Assembly: GCA_003242895.1 (NCBI GenBank) | Contig: QKMY01000007.1 | Span: 1-40,542, forward strand | From: Candidatus Margulisiibacteriota bacterium | GTDB lineage: Bacteria > Margulisbacteria > Riflemargulisbacteria > GWF2-39-127 | DNA length: 40,542 nt | Reading direction: 5' to 3' | In this document: piece after piece, positions 27,401 through 35,573 of the stretch | How the letters are laid out: each line of letters starts with the position of its first letter | Position numbering within the stretch: position 1 is the stretch's first letter | The notes under the pieces: model-generated | What the model was told of the DNA's origin: nothing | Seen by the model: the letters and a program-made list of their open reading frames with translations, nothing else | Database searches by the model: none | Position numbers and translations under genes: made by a program

Positions 27401-29237
27401 GGCTCGGATGGTAATTAACCAATCCTTTTTTGAAGGAATCGAAAAGTGCTGACGGCATTTTATGAGACCATTGCATAATCATGCCAACATCAGCGTTTAG
27501 CTCGTGAAGCTTTGTTTGCAGTTCATTGACTTTCTGCGTGTATAACGGATCATCCTGATCAGGAAATATAAGAACAGGAATACCCTTTGCACGAACAAAA
27601 TCTTGGAATTCTTTTGCTTTCCTGGGTATTGCTATAGATATAAGGTTATGGTTGCTTTCTAAAATATCTTCGACAAGCTTTTCTCCGCTTGCAGTTCCCC
27701 TTGAAAAAACTACGACGTTCTGAGCCCGGATTGGTTTCTGGAGTAAACAGGTTGCGTACTCGGCGCTGCTTAGCGCAGTCAGATATGAGTTGTTAATCTC
27801 TGGGTTTACCTCTATATTTAACGATAGTTGATATCTATGCTGCAATATTTCCTGAACAAATTTTATTCGCAGCTCACCCATTTTCCCGCTGACAAACGGA
27901 CCGCCAAGGAATACATTTTCGAAAGGGAACGATCTTTTTCTTAACGCTATAAAACGAGCAGTATATTCACTTAGCATTCTAATTACAGCTTCTGCTATTT
28001 CTCGTTCATCAGTATTACTGCTGTCTAAAAGTTTTTGAATTATTGGTCCGGCTGTATTGTTAGTAATTTCCCCGAAACTATTTAGATCAATATTTTTTGC
28101 AGTCAGAACTTCTAAAAGTATATTGGCAAAACCTCTTGAAGCACAATATTGCTGATATACGCCCGGTGTTCCCGTTGAGCTGTGATTGCGCGCCTTGGAC
28201 GAGGTATCAACTACGATTCTGCTATCGATAGCCGTGTAGTTCTGATGGGTTCCATTTTCATCGATGTATCCTCCCATTAAACTTGTGCCTTCTATGTGGA
28301 AATATGTCTTTGGTTTTAGTCTTGTTGATAGAAAAAATCCTGTCGTTTCCGTGTCATCCAGGATTGCGACCGGAACGTTGAAGTGTTCTTTTATTAAAGC
28401 AGCCAGATTGTTGATCATCTTTTCGTCTGGTGTTCCTTCATAGTGACTTAGAGCGCCGCTGAGCAGAAGTGCTCTGTTCCTGTCCGTGCCGCCACACCAA
28501 CTGATACAAATTGCCGACAAATCTGCCGGTGTAAACTTTGCAGTATCGAGGGTCCTTTTTATTGTTCTGAGTAATCTTGCAATGAACTGAGGCGCCGGCT
28601 CACCAGTAGCGTTAAAAGTTGGGATGGTTTCTGAAGAAACTATTTCATTGTTTTTCTTTACTACTAATTTTGTATTAGTGCCGCCGATGTCGAGCCCGAT
28701 TGCGGTCCCATCGCCGGGATCATAGGAATGGATGGTATCAAAGGCGGGCGATTGAGGCACAATTTGAGATAGTGTCTCCAATGGGACAAATTCGACTATA
28801 TGTCCTGGTGTTTGCTTGTTTTCAATAAGATTAATCTGGTTATATTTGTTATTAATCCGGGTCAACAGACGAGCTTGATATATCTCCGGGAGTGCAACAG
28901 ATATACTTGTTGGAATATATGTATGAATTAAGTCGTTTATATAGCGTGCAATATAGGAAATAATAATGTTTTCATGTTCTTTCCGAAGTAAATCAGCCGA
29001 GGGTACATTGATCGCGAGTTTTCTCACTCCGTGACGATAATCTCTAATTACGAGAGTTATCGGATCTCGATCCTTCTCTGATAGCATGGAATCAATCTTT
29101 GCAAATGTTTGATGCCAGATAAACGGATCATCTTCATTATGTAATTTGGACAACAAACGCTGACAGCTAAGAACGGACTGGGGATTATCTCCTACTGTTT
29201 CTGTTTCTGTAGCAATAAGTTTAAATGAGAGTGTCAT
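24480..29237 (-). CDS. Fusion protein: ROK/ASKHA-like kinase, formyltransferase, degenerate methyltransferase-like part, APH-like kinase
   Basis: 1585 residues. 1-170: unrecognised. 170-500: ROK-like sugar-kinase fold with GLDIGGTNTK (181-190), GGTD and FLGGPFVSGK. 505-850: formyltransferase with HPSPLPQYRG; the catalytic N608, H610 and D646 are all present, and the H-to-D distance of 36 equals that in Fmt, followed by an Fmt-C-like barrel. 860-1240: a domain with a weak Rossmann pattern (VLVFNGESG, then YEYIIYNGLRP) that may be a decayed methyltransferase. 1250-1585: aminoglycoside/choline-kinase-like fold with HGDFHFDN (1419-1426) and D1447 in LIDPRG. It is translated four bases after the DegT gene. 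The set resembles amino-sugar pathways in which a DegT aminotransferase makes an amine that is then formylated (ArnB/ArnA). Product unknown. Confidence 0.85.
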   Translation of the reverse strand: MTLSFKLIATETETVGDNPQSVLSCQRLLSKLHNEDDPFIWHQTFAKIDSMLSEKDRDPITLVIRDYRHGVRKLAINVPSADLLRKEHENIIISYIARYINDLIHTYIPTSISVALPEIYQARLLTRINNKYNQINLIENKQTPGHIVEFVPLETLSQIVPQSPAFDTIHSYDPGDGTAIGLDIGGTNTKLVVKKNNEIVSSETIPTFNATGEPAPQFIARLLRTIKRTLDTAKFTPADLSAICISWCGGTDRNRALLLSGALSHYEGTPDEKMINNLAALIKEHFNVPVAILDDTETTGFFLSTRLKPKTYFHIEGTSLMGGYIDENGTHQNYTAIDSRIVVDTSSKARNHSSTGTPGVYQQYCASRGFANILLEVLTAKNIDLNSFGEITNNTAGPIIQKLLDSSNTDEREIAEAVIRMLSEYTARFIALRKRSFPFENVFLGGPFVSGKMGELRIKFVQEILQHRYQLSLNIEVNPEINNSYLTALSSAEYATCLLQKPIRAQNVVVFSRGTASGEKLVEDILESNHNLISIAIPRKAKEFQDFVRAKGIPVLIFPDQDDPLYTQKVNELQTKLHELNADVGMIMQWSHKMPSALFDSFKKGLVNYHPSPLPQYRGASPRQAQILAGEKTTALTWHEVNSAFDAGNIVKQVRDVPIDKNETAYQMFQRILPMATAAAVSYLDEIGKGTDLPVPQIGEPTKFSWRKKKSEQEPLIDIGINNQKQINWRDLSADEIITGVRVFKNFLPEAFTTYEGKRIMIENARKLDIENNSHHDSSPGQIIGISQQGSVTVRTRDGYVELYLSNSHPDNQISADDLQVGKNFESSSALPTLSMNEVNNLYVKAEKVFSEGINDVTNFLLNDLFGLDPDYLRQYKTFQLNNVPINENNKNFITGLFGLDIKLPWGSPKELGKETSATLLTYAGCPISLTLKNDDTGYNRGVWLHKLNSIPLDNPIVDFVLKKAEEIIKKHDLRFIENPFDQLDPLDDSINRLFGLKGFFYSLRLYSPWLDVYYQTFADLMGKTAVGSMKKEQEFLQISNVDIEPLVGAIFDVISHDNNVLVFNGESGLQTVNASRRQLNVDTVCFSALSSAVTKMNCLANECSPGRIYEQKNLSGLGQYEYIIYNGLRPMSQSDYPAGVTVIPDERTTDWNGEILQNLLKTAKSHLGRNGKLLIILSRQSDNYLNKQAIEENYQCRLLKSNSSGITLFELSMQIPDTNEFPLLPANHSSEIIKELSGGSYASTVLVGSENGLIVRKTATGPGYKKLVEEINWIGSLSKESSRYFPQILKHEISPEQAMYEMPYWGKSICRLIIDGELSSELAVSAIEQIVNQMNNSLYNRVSSNEVGDYVDRFHVNKVRERIEETKTKSENLAQLISQPALSINGREYYNISHYLDLIQQNEHIRMLLTPPCMVDVHGDFHFDNILLDPSRLPDQYQDLNFMLIDPRGMKEGNDLAYEMAKLLHSSVGLYDYGHYFDDNIQIKIDSSGKVPDVTFYPLLHDTVTRKYIGIFDQMHKYLEKDSLFKGIGVGDSWRCRVLFQLANVYASLVPFHINKDIGDKRGIFYYLMAIKAYDNALKAANLQ

Positions 29238-29241
29238 TTTC

Positions 29242-30390
29242 TTATTTCCTCTGTATTACTTCGAGTAACTTTTCGCAAACATAACCGACAGAATCTTCTG
29301 TCATATCAAATCCTGAAGGTAAATTAATGCCGTTTGCAGATACCTTCCGGGCAGTAGGGTTGTTCTGAGGAATATAACCTTGCATGCTGGAAATCGGGTA
29401 ATGCATAGGTCTGATCATAATATTTTTAGAGTGCAGCGCTGAAATTATCGCATCTCTGCGGAGCCCGAAATTTTTATTCAATACTATAGAGGTAAGCCAG
29501 AAAGCATTTCTGGTTCCTGGTTTTTCGACATTCAGTTGTATTCCTTCAATATGTCTGAGCTGATTATTGTACCAATCGAATATTTGTCGTTTTTTTGCAA
29601 CTAAGCTGTCAATATCTCTAAGCTGTGCCAATCCTAAAGGAGCAACGAGGTTCGGCATTTTATATTTATAGCCGACTCCATCAAAAATATAAGGCTCATT
29701 GGTATTCATATTATGATTTCCAAATTTTTTAGCTGTTTCATAAAAAGAAGTATTATTGGTAACCAGCATTCCTCCCTGACCTGTGGTTATTATCTTTGAT
29801 CCTTCGAAACTGAATGTCCCTATATCACCGAGAATACCTGCTTTTGTACCGTTGTAAGATGCACCAAGCCCGGTAGCCGCGTCTTCAAGGATATATAAAT
29901 TATGTTTTCGTGCGATTTCTCTTATGGCAGCCATATCACACACATTTCCGTAGTTATCGACAATGACTATAGCCTTTGTTTTCGGTGTTATTTTCTCAAT
30001 AATAGAATCCGGATCAATTGTCCAGGTGTCTTCTGAGATATCTGCCATAATTGGTTCGGCGCCGCAATACTTTACAGTATCCGCACTGGCAACCCAGGTT
30101 ATTTCCGGCACAATTACTTCATCGCCTTCAGTAATGCCTAATGCCAGCAATGCAAGATGAAGAGCGCCTGTGCAGCTGGATGTGGCAAGCGCATGCTTTG
30201 CCCCGACGTATTGAGCAAATTCCTGTTCAAACTGTTGGATATAATCATAAGCTTTTTCTCCCCACCCAGTGCGGGCAGCATCTGCAACCATTGCTACATA
30301 TTTCTCTGGCATGGGAGGCCTGCCCGTCAGGAGAATTTTATTTCGTGCCGGTGTGTGTGGGAGTGAGATGATTTTTGGATAATGATTCAT
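29242..30390 (-). CDS. DegT/DnrJ/EryC1/StrS family PLP aminotransferase
   Basis: 382 residues, full length for the family. PLP-lysine K199 lies in SFEGSKIITTGQGG. EDAATGLGAS (169-178) supplies the Asp that holds the pyridine nitrogen, and SSCTGALHLAL (71-81) the phosphate-binding turn. These enzymes put an amino group on keto-sugars bound to nucleotides, or on related alcohols. Catalytic Lys is present, so it should be active rather than a PLP-free dehydrase. ATG 30390 has AGGAG seven bases upstream. The large kinase/formyltransferase fusion begins four bases after its stop, so the two are co-translated and likely act on the same compound. Upstream DNA is shared with the divergent FKBP gene. 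Confidence 0.92.
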   Translation of the reverse strand: MNHYPKIISLPHTPARNKILLTGRPPMPEKYVAMVADAARTGWGEKAYDYIQQFEQEFAQYVGAKHALATSSCTGALHLALLALGITEGDEVIVPEITWVASADTVKYCGAEPIMADISEDTWTIDPDSIIEKITPKTKAIVIVDNYGNVCDMAAIREIARKHNLYILEDAATGLGASYNGTKAGILGDIGTFSFEGSKIITTGQGGMLVTNNTSFYETAKKFGNHNMNTNEPYIFDGVGYKYKMPNLVAPLGLAQLRDIDSLVAKKRQIFDWYNNQLRHIEGIQLNVEKPGTRNAFWLTSIVLNKNFGLRRDAIISALHSKNIMIRPMHYPISSMQGYIPQNNPTARKVSANGINLPSGFDMTEDSVGYVCEKLLEVIQRK

Positions 30391-30531
30391 GATTTTCTCC
30401 TGCTTTATTCGTTGTATATACTTAGCGTAAGCTTTTTTCTATAAACTAGTTTACCCATCTTGTGAAACATCGAAACATTGTATCCTCACTTGGCTAGAAC
30501 TTTATCCTGTGTCTTTTTTTGAGTTTAAAGG

Positions 30532-30561
30532 GTGACAGAAATTAGTCTTTTGTGATATTCT
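30532..30561 (+). promoter_or_regulatory. Promoter of the FkpA-like gene
   Basis: GTGACA (30532-30537) is one base from the -35 consensus. After 18 bases comes TATTCT (30556-30561), preceded by TG one base upstream as in extended -10 elements. The leader to the ATG at 30625 is about 55 bases and contains the ribosome site AAGGAGG. The remaining intergenic DNA back to 30391 shows no gene. Confidence 0.5.
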
Positions 30562-30624
30562 ATTGTGCGCGAGAAAATAATTTCTTGTCAAAAGTATCTG
30601 TTTATTACCCAAGGAGGAACACCT

Positions 30625-31329
30625 ATGAATAAATTATTGATTGTTACTGCAGCACTAGTCTTAGTTACTGCAACCGGCTGCACTATTAAAGACAAAAAAG
30701 CAGCTTTAAACAGCCCGAAGGAAAAATATAGTTACGCTATAGGAATGAGTATCGGTACCGGGATTACTAAACAAAAACTGGATTTGGACCCAAAGATAAT
30801 ATCCAAAGGAATTCAAGATGCCTTTGCCGGCAAAACAAAAATAACCGAGGAGGAAATGGCTAAGATCTTGACTGAATTCCAGACAGAACAACGCGCCGCC
30901 CAGGAAAAAAACATGCTGGAATCAGGCAAAAAAAACCTGGAACTCGGACAGAAATACCTCGAACAAAACAAATCCAAGGAAGGTGTAAAAACACTCTCCA
31001 GCGGCATTCAATACAAAGTTATCAAATCAGGTACAGGCGCTTCACCTAAACTTACCGACACGGTTAAAGTGCATTACAGCGGCCGATTAATTGACGGGAA
31101 AGAATTCGACAGTTCATACAAACGTAACGAACCGGTTACTTTTCCTCTAAACGGTGTTATCCCTGGCTGGACCGAAATCCTTCAAATTATGAAACCGGGG
31201 GACAAGTGGGAAGTTACTATTCCGTCACAACTGGCTTATGGTGACCGGGGTGCACCTCCGCAAATAGAACCTAATTCCGTGTTGGTTTTTGATATCGAAC
31301 TAGTTGGAATTGAAACCGCAGGAAAATAG
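30625..31329 (+). CDS. FkpA-like lipoprotein peptidyl-prolyl cis-trans isomerase
   Basis: 234 residues from ATG 30625, with AAGGAGG nine or so bases upstream; an in-frame start at 30565 would put about 20 extra residues before the signal peptide and is rejected. Residues 1-19 are a lipoprotein signal, MNKLLIVTAALVLVTATGC, with C19 as lipid site. The next ~100 residues match the helical FKBP_N dimerisation domain (YSYAIGMSIGTG). Residues ~125-232 are the FKBP domain, with VKVHYSGRLIDGKEFDSS, VIPGW and PPQIEPNSVLVFDIEL. It should fold proteins in the periplasm, anchored in a membrane. The DUF2164 gene follows 91 bp later on the same strand. Confidence 0.92.
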   Translation: MNKLLIVTAALVLVTATGCTIKDKKAALNSPKEKYSYAIGMSIGTGITKQKLDLDPKIISKGIQDAFAGKTKITEEEMAKILTEFQTEQRAAQEKNMLESGKKNLELGQKYLEQNKSKEGVKTLSSGIQYKVIKSGTGASPKLTDTVKVHYSGRLIDGKEFDSSYKRNEPVTFPLNGVIPGWTEILQIMKPGDKWEVTIPSQLAYGDRGAPPQIEPNSVLVFDIELVGIETAGK

Positions 31330-31420
31330 TATTTTGAAAAGAATTATCTGGGTTTGATAGTTGCACCCTGCAGGATATTGTTAAAATCAGGATTTACTAT
31401 GGTTAGAAAGGCCAATTATA

Positions 31421-31663
31421 ATGGAGATAAAATTACCAGAGGAGAATAAAAGAAAACTGATTAGTGATGTGCAGGGTTTCTTTTCTAAAGAGTATGATGA
31501 ACAAATTGGTATAATAGCTGCTGAGAAGGTAATCGATTTTTTTGTGAGTAATCTTGGAACTCAATTCTATCTTAAAGCTATGGACGATATAAAAGCAAAA
31601 CTTGCGACCGTCATTGAAGACATCGACGCTGATTGTTATCCGCTTTATAAAAAACTTTTTTGA
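31421..31663 (+). CDS. DUF2164 family protein
   Basis: 80 residues. It begins MEIKLPEENKRKLISDVQ, then FFSKEYDEQIGIIAAEKVIDFFVSNLG and a helix ending before the D-x-D-x-D-C turn. This is the layout of DUF2164, small cytosolic proteins of unknown function. AGAAAGG precedes the ATG. It may be co-transcribed with the FkpA-like gene, since no terminator is seen in the 91 bp between; a hairpin follows it. Confidence 0.8.
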   Translation: MEIKLPEENKRKLISDVQGFFSKEYDEQIGIIAAEKVIDFFVSNLGTQFYLKAMDDIKAKLATVIEDIDADCYPLYKKLF

Positions 31664-31746
31664 GATTGCAAGAGATTTATAGTTCCGCATCGGACCATTT
31701 TATAATTTCCCCTTCATAAAGTCCCCCTAAAATTAGAAATTATGAG

Positions 31747-31790
31747 AGACATGCATGAGCCTGTTGATTCAGAGTCGTGCATGTCTTATA
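31747..31790 (+). terminator. Hairpin after the DUF2164 gene
   Basis: AGACATGCA (31747-31755) pairs with TGCATGTCT (31778-31786); three more inner pairs, one of them G-T, extend the stem. TATAT follows rather than a true T run, so it is a moderate terminator. Confidence 0.55.
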
Positions 31791-31820
31791 TAGCATCAAT
31801 TATTAGGTAAAGAAGTGATT

Positions 31821-31862
31821 ATGGGAAATATTTTGTGTTGCTTGAAATCCGCCGCCTGCTAA
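31821..31862 (+). CDS. 13-residue Cys-rich leader peptide coupled to the histidine kinase
   Basis: ATG 31821 opens MGNILCCLKSAAC and stops with TAA at 31860-31862, one base before the ATG of the kinase gene. A weak ribosome site (AAAGAAG) precedes it. The kinase ATG has no ribosome site of its own, so ribosomes ending here could restart on it. Three Cys in 13 residues is notable. Whether it is a true peptide or only a coupling device is unknown. Confidence 0.4.
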   Translation: MGNILCCLKSAAC

Positions 31863-31863
31863 T

Positions 31864-34404
31864 ATGCGTACCATGGTAAATAACGATGCTAAGCTTAAAA
31901 TGGGTAGACTAAGTTTTGTTGATACACTAATAGTAGCTCTCTTCTATTATATTGGTGCAAGGGTCGGGCTATTTTTAGTTCAACCGCAGGAAATTGCATC
32001 TCCAATATGGATCTCGACAGGAATCGCACTTGCAGCTGTATTGCTGAGAGGTTATGGAATATGTGCAGGTGTATTTCTTGGCAGTTTTTTTGCTGAATTT
32101 ACATTGTATTACAGTCTCTTACATATAACCAACTTAACGCCAATACTATTATCGAGTGCTGTTATTGGTGCCGGTGCAGCTATCCAGGCATCGGCGGGGG
32201 CTTATTTGATAGTAAGGATTATCAAAACGCCGTTCCCATTTAGAAGTATTTCAAATGTTTTTAAATTTATAATAATTATCTTATTGAGTTGCTTAATAAA
32301 CTCGACCATCGGCGCTATTACTAACGTAGTAGGCGGTTTCCTTCCGGTAACGGCTTTCTGTAAAACATTTGCAGGTTGGTGGCTTGGCGACTTTACCGGT
32401 GCAATATTGTTTGCGCCTTTTATCTTAACCTTTGCAAGGTTTTCCAAATCCACGATTACGATACCTTATGTATTAAACTGCATACTGTTTGTTATATCTC
32501 TAATAATTTTTGAACTGGTTGTTTTTACCAATATATTTTCATGGAACAGCACCTATTATCCAATTCAGTATATGTTGATCTTTTTTATTTTTTGGGGTGC
32601 CTTTAAATTCAATATTGAAGGGGTTGTCACGTATTCCGTAATAAACTTTGTGTTGTCTGTCTGGGGCACCATAAATAGAATCGGACCTTTTGGAAGTGGA
32701 GATCCCGCACTTGAATCTCTATTATTACAGGGATTTCTGTCAATATATACAATTGCCGGCTTAATATTGACAGCTGCATTTAGTGAAATGAAACATTCTG
32801 AGAGCCGCCTTATTCAATTGAACAGAGAGTTGGAATCACAGGTTCAGCAAAGGGCCAGCCAGTTAGAACAGGAATCCATTGAGCTTGACGCTGCACTTTC
32901 AGCTATTGCAGATGGGCTGATTATCTATGATACAGAGGGAAGAATAAAGCGAATGAATCCTGCGATCAGAAATATACTTCGATATGATGAAGCTGTTTTT
33001 AGCTTGCCAATCGAGGAACGGATGGCAGGGATTGTTGAGTTAAAAACAGCACAGGGTAATCCTCTATCTATTAATGATATGTTTATTAAAAAAGCTCTCA
33101 AAGGAGAATCTGTTACAGGAGAAGCTAGTGTTCATGTTTTCGGGACTGATGAGAGATACTGGATACATTCAAGTGCAGCGCCTATCAGAGACCAGAGAGG
33201 AGCTATAGACGGAGTAATAATTACCTTTACTGATTTAACAAGATTAAAGCAGGTCGAAGATGCCCTCTATAGAGAGAGGGAACTTCTACAGACAATAATT
33301 GATAGTGTTCCTGTTATGATAAATATTTTTGATCCCGTCATATCCCAGATTGAGATCAACAAATATACTGAAGAGCTTCTGGGCTGGACGAAAGAGGAGG
33401 TACTGCATATGAATCTGCCGGAAGCCGTATATCCTGATCCTGAATATCGGAAAATGGCTGAGGAGTATGCTCTTTCTTCAGAAACAGGATTTCGGGATTT
33501 TGTGATGATAGCGAAAGATGGAACAAAAAAAATCGTTAGCATGGCACATAGGCAACTGCCGGACGGCAGGCTGGTAGGCATTGGATTTGACGTACGTGAG
33601 CGTAAGAAGGCAGAAGAAAAGTTACAGGAGCTAACCAGGACTCTTGAACAGAAGGCAATCGAACGTACGGCACAGATTCAAGCAACTAATGAAGAGCTGG
33701 AATCTGTTATTTATAGTATGTCGCATGATCTCTATAGCCCGCTAAGAGGCATTAGCGGGTATGCTGGAATGTTGAATGAACTACTCGAAAAGTCCGAAGG
33801 TGATCAGGAAGCCAGGTTATATGCTGACCGAGTACAGGATATAACCAAAAGGATGGAACATATGATAAGTGCAATAAAATTTCTCCTGGGAGTATTTAAA
33901 GATGTTTATCCGAGGCAAGAAACTGATTTGTCCGGAGTATTCACAACAATAGCAAATGAATATAAGAGTAAAGACCCGAAGCGTACGGGAGAGTTTATTA
34001 TCGAGCCTGATCTCGTTGACTGGATTAATAAAGAAGCTATAACAGAAGTGCTAAAAAACCTTATATCCAATTCCTGGAAATATACGGTCCTAAAATCATA
34101 TAAAATAGAATTCGGTAGAATCTATAAAGATGGAAAAGCTACCTATTATGTCAGGGACAATGGTATTGGTTTTGATAATAAGTATGCAGAACAGATATTC
34201 CGTCCTTTTTATCAACTTGGTGGGTATCCTACCGGTGAAACAGGCTACGGAGTCGGGCTAACTGTTGTGCATGCTATTATCAGGAAGCATTTAGGCGAGG
34301 TTTGGGCAGAGGGAGCAGAAGGCAGGGGAGCTATTTTTTATTTTACTCTCGGAAAAAGTATAAATGATTCATCTGCAGAAGAGCTGTCGGAACAACAGGA
34401 GTAG
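31864..34404 (+). CDS. MASE1-PAS-PAS sensor histidine kinase
   Basis: 846 residues. Residues ~10-310 hold eight or so membrane segments of the MASE1 type (YYIGARVGL, PIWISTGIALAAVLLRGYG, WWLGDFTGAILFAPF). A coiled coil (~315-345) leads to two PAS domains (~345-470 and ~475-590). HisKA has the phospho-acceptor H621 in MSHDLYSPLRG; the ATPase part has N732/N736, DNGIGF from D765 and GYGVGL. No receiver or response regulator lies beside it, so the partner is elsewhere. The kinase order resembles phytochrome-like or bacteriophytochrome-type kinases (YSMSHDL). The start ATG lacks a ribosome site; a 13-codon leader ends one base before it. The signal is not known. Confidence 0.9.
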   Translation: MRTMVNNDAKLKMGRLSFVDTLIVALFYYIGARVGLFLVQPQEIASPIWISTGIALAAVLLRGYGICAGVFLGSFFAEFTLYYSLLHITNLTPILLSSAVIGAGAAIQASAGAYLIVRIIKTPFPFRSISNVFKFIIIILLSCLINSTIGAITNVVGGFLPVTAFCKTFAGWWLGDFTGAILFAPFILTFARFSKSTITIPYVLNCILFVISLIIFELVVFTNIFSWNSTYYPIQYMLIFFIFWGAFKFNIEGVVTYSVINFVLSVWGTINRIGPFGSGDPALESLLLQGFLSIYTIAGLILTAAFSEMKHSESRLIQLNRELESQVQQRASQLEQESIELDAALSAIADGLIIYDTEGRIKRMNPAIRNILRYDEAVFSLPIEERMAGIVELKTAQGNPLSINDMFIKKALKGESVTGEASVHVFGTDERYWIHSSAAPIRDQRGAIDGVIITFTDLTRLKQVEDALYRERELLQTIIDSVPVMINIFDPVISQIEINKYTEELLGWTKEEVLHMNLPEAVYPDPEYRKMAEEYALSSETGFRDFVMIAKDGTKKIVSMAHRQLPDGRLVGIGFDVRERKKAEEKLQELTRTLEQKAIERTAQIQATNEELESVIYSMSHDLYSPLRGISGYAGMLNELLEKSEGDQEARLYADRVQDITKRMEHMISAIKFLLGVFKDVYPRQETDLSGVFTTIANEYKSKDPKRTGEFIIEPDLVDWINKEAITEVLKNLISNSWKYTVLKSYKIEFGRIYKDGKATYYVRDNGIGFDNKYAEQIFRPFYQLGGYPTGETGYGVGLTVVHAIIRKHLGEVWAEGAEGRGAIFYFTLGKSINDSSAEELSEQQE

Positions 34405-34513
34405 TGTGTAGCCATACAACGTGTTACAATACGATGCATTTATATTTAATATATGACCTTTCTCTATTAATCTTATATTGTAGGAATAATGCCGGTTAAT
34501 TAAGGAGCCTGTT

Positions 34514-35491
34514 GTGTCTGAAGAATTTAATAAATTTATAAATACAATAGAAACAGAAGAAATTACATACGATCTAACGGAGAAAGAAAAGCCAAAATCT
34601 GTAGACATTTCCAAGATCGAATATATAAAAAAAGATGCTAATTTTGTGGATATACCTTTTTTTAGTTTCAAAAAAAAGAAATATAAAAAAATTAATTATG
34701 TTTTTGATAAAGAAAAGAATATCCAGGTAGAAGTAATCGCTGCTAACAATCAATATGTGCCCACAGCTTTTGATTATAAAGTATTGAATGTGCTCCTGAA
34801 ATATCGTGAATATTATAGAGTTAAGGATTATTTTCTTATTAATGCTTATCGCATATCTAAGGAGCTTTATAATAATAACACTACTACGGGCGGCAAAGAC
34901 TTAAAACGAATAACTGAAAGCATAGATCGTTTGAAGACAACGGTATACAATATTTATAATAAATATATATCAAAAGTTGACGAAAATGAATATTCTTTGC
35001 AGGATGTTCATCTGATGACAATACTGACGGATGTATCCTACACAGATAACCTTTTGTTTGATGACAGGGTTTATGCTATTTCTTTTTCAGAATCTTTTCT
35101 AAATAACGTTAAGAACGATTATAGTTATGAGTTACCGGTTAAGCTTATGAATACTATATCTAATCCTACCGCCCAAAGATTATACGAGGTTATCAGATAT
35201 AGCAATTATGATAAGTTGAATAGACTATCGGCAGTGCTTTCATATGATGAGATTATAAGAAAGATTCCTCTTACCGCCAATGACGTGCGAAACAATAAAA
35301 AGACAATCCAAAAGCTAATAAAAGAGTTGCAGAAACAAGGATTTATTTCGGTGTTTAAGGCTAAATATCCGAAATTAGGATATTTTTACGTGGAATTTGG
35401 TTATGCTGATAAGAACACCACCCTTGATAATGCCGAGGTGGCGACGACTTCACGCAGACTGATTGAAATCGAAGCTATCCCTTATGCGTAA
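34514..35491 (+). CDS. Replication initiator protein A (RPA)-like DNA-binding protein
   Basis: 325 residues from GTG 34514, six bases after AAGGAG. After a variable N terminus come DIPFFSFKKKK and a two-part winged-helix layout. One part contains YFLINAYRISKELYNN and a GGKDLKRITESIDRLKTTVYN helix; the second contains SNPTAQRLYEVIRY, LSYDEIIRKIP and a KKTIQKLIKELQKQGFI recognition helix. This matches the RPA type of plasmid initiators (TrfA/RepA-like). The coding region is strongly AT-rich with many Lys, Asn and Tyr. No partition, toxin or iteron cluster is seen nearby. It may be left from an integrated plasmid or serve the chromosome in this lineage. Confidence 0.72.
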   Translation: MSEEFNKFINTIETEEITYDLTEKEKPKSVDISKIEYIKKDANFVDIPFFSFKKKKYKKINYVFDKEKNIQVEVIAANNQYVPTAFDYKVLNVLLKYREYYRVKDYFLINAYRISKELYNNNTTTGGKDLKRITESIDRLKTTVYNIYNKYISKVDENEYSLQDVHLMTILTDVSYTDNLLFDDRVYAISFSESFLNNVKNDYSYELPVKLMNTISNPTAQRLYEVIRYSNYDKLNRLSAVLSYDEIIRKIPLTANDVRNNKKTIQKLIKELQKQGFISVFKAKYPKLGYFYVEFGYADKNTTLDNAEVATTSRRLIEIEAIPYA

Positions 35492-35508
35492 GGACCTGCT
35501 ATGCTAGT

Positions 35509-35543
35509 AAATACTCAACTCTCTAATCAAGAGTTGAGTATTT
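35509..35543. terminator. Strong bidirectional terminator
   Basis: A perfect 14-bp stem, AAATACTCAACTCT (35509-35522) with AGAGTTGAGTATTT (35530-35543), and a 7-base loop. It lies between the initiator gene and the convergent STAS-like gene, with A-rich and T-rich ends fit for both directions. Confidence 0.88.
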
Positions 35544-35573
35544 AAAAAGGAATATTATTAAGATGGCTGTACT

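Noticed and set aside
34404-34513. Iterons upstream of the replication initiator
   Set aside because: Only short, imperfect similarities such as ATACAACG and ACAATACG occur; not enough to call an origin.
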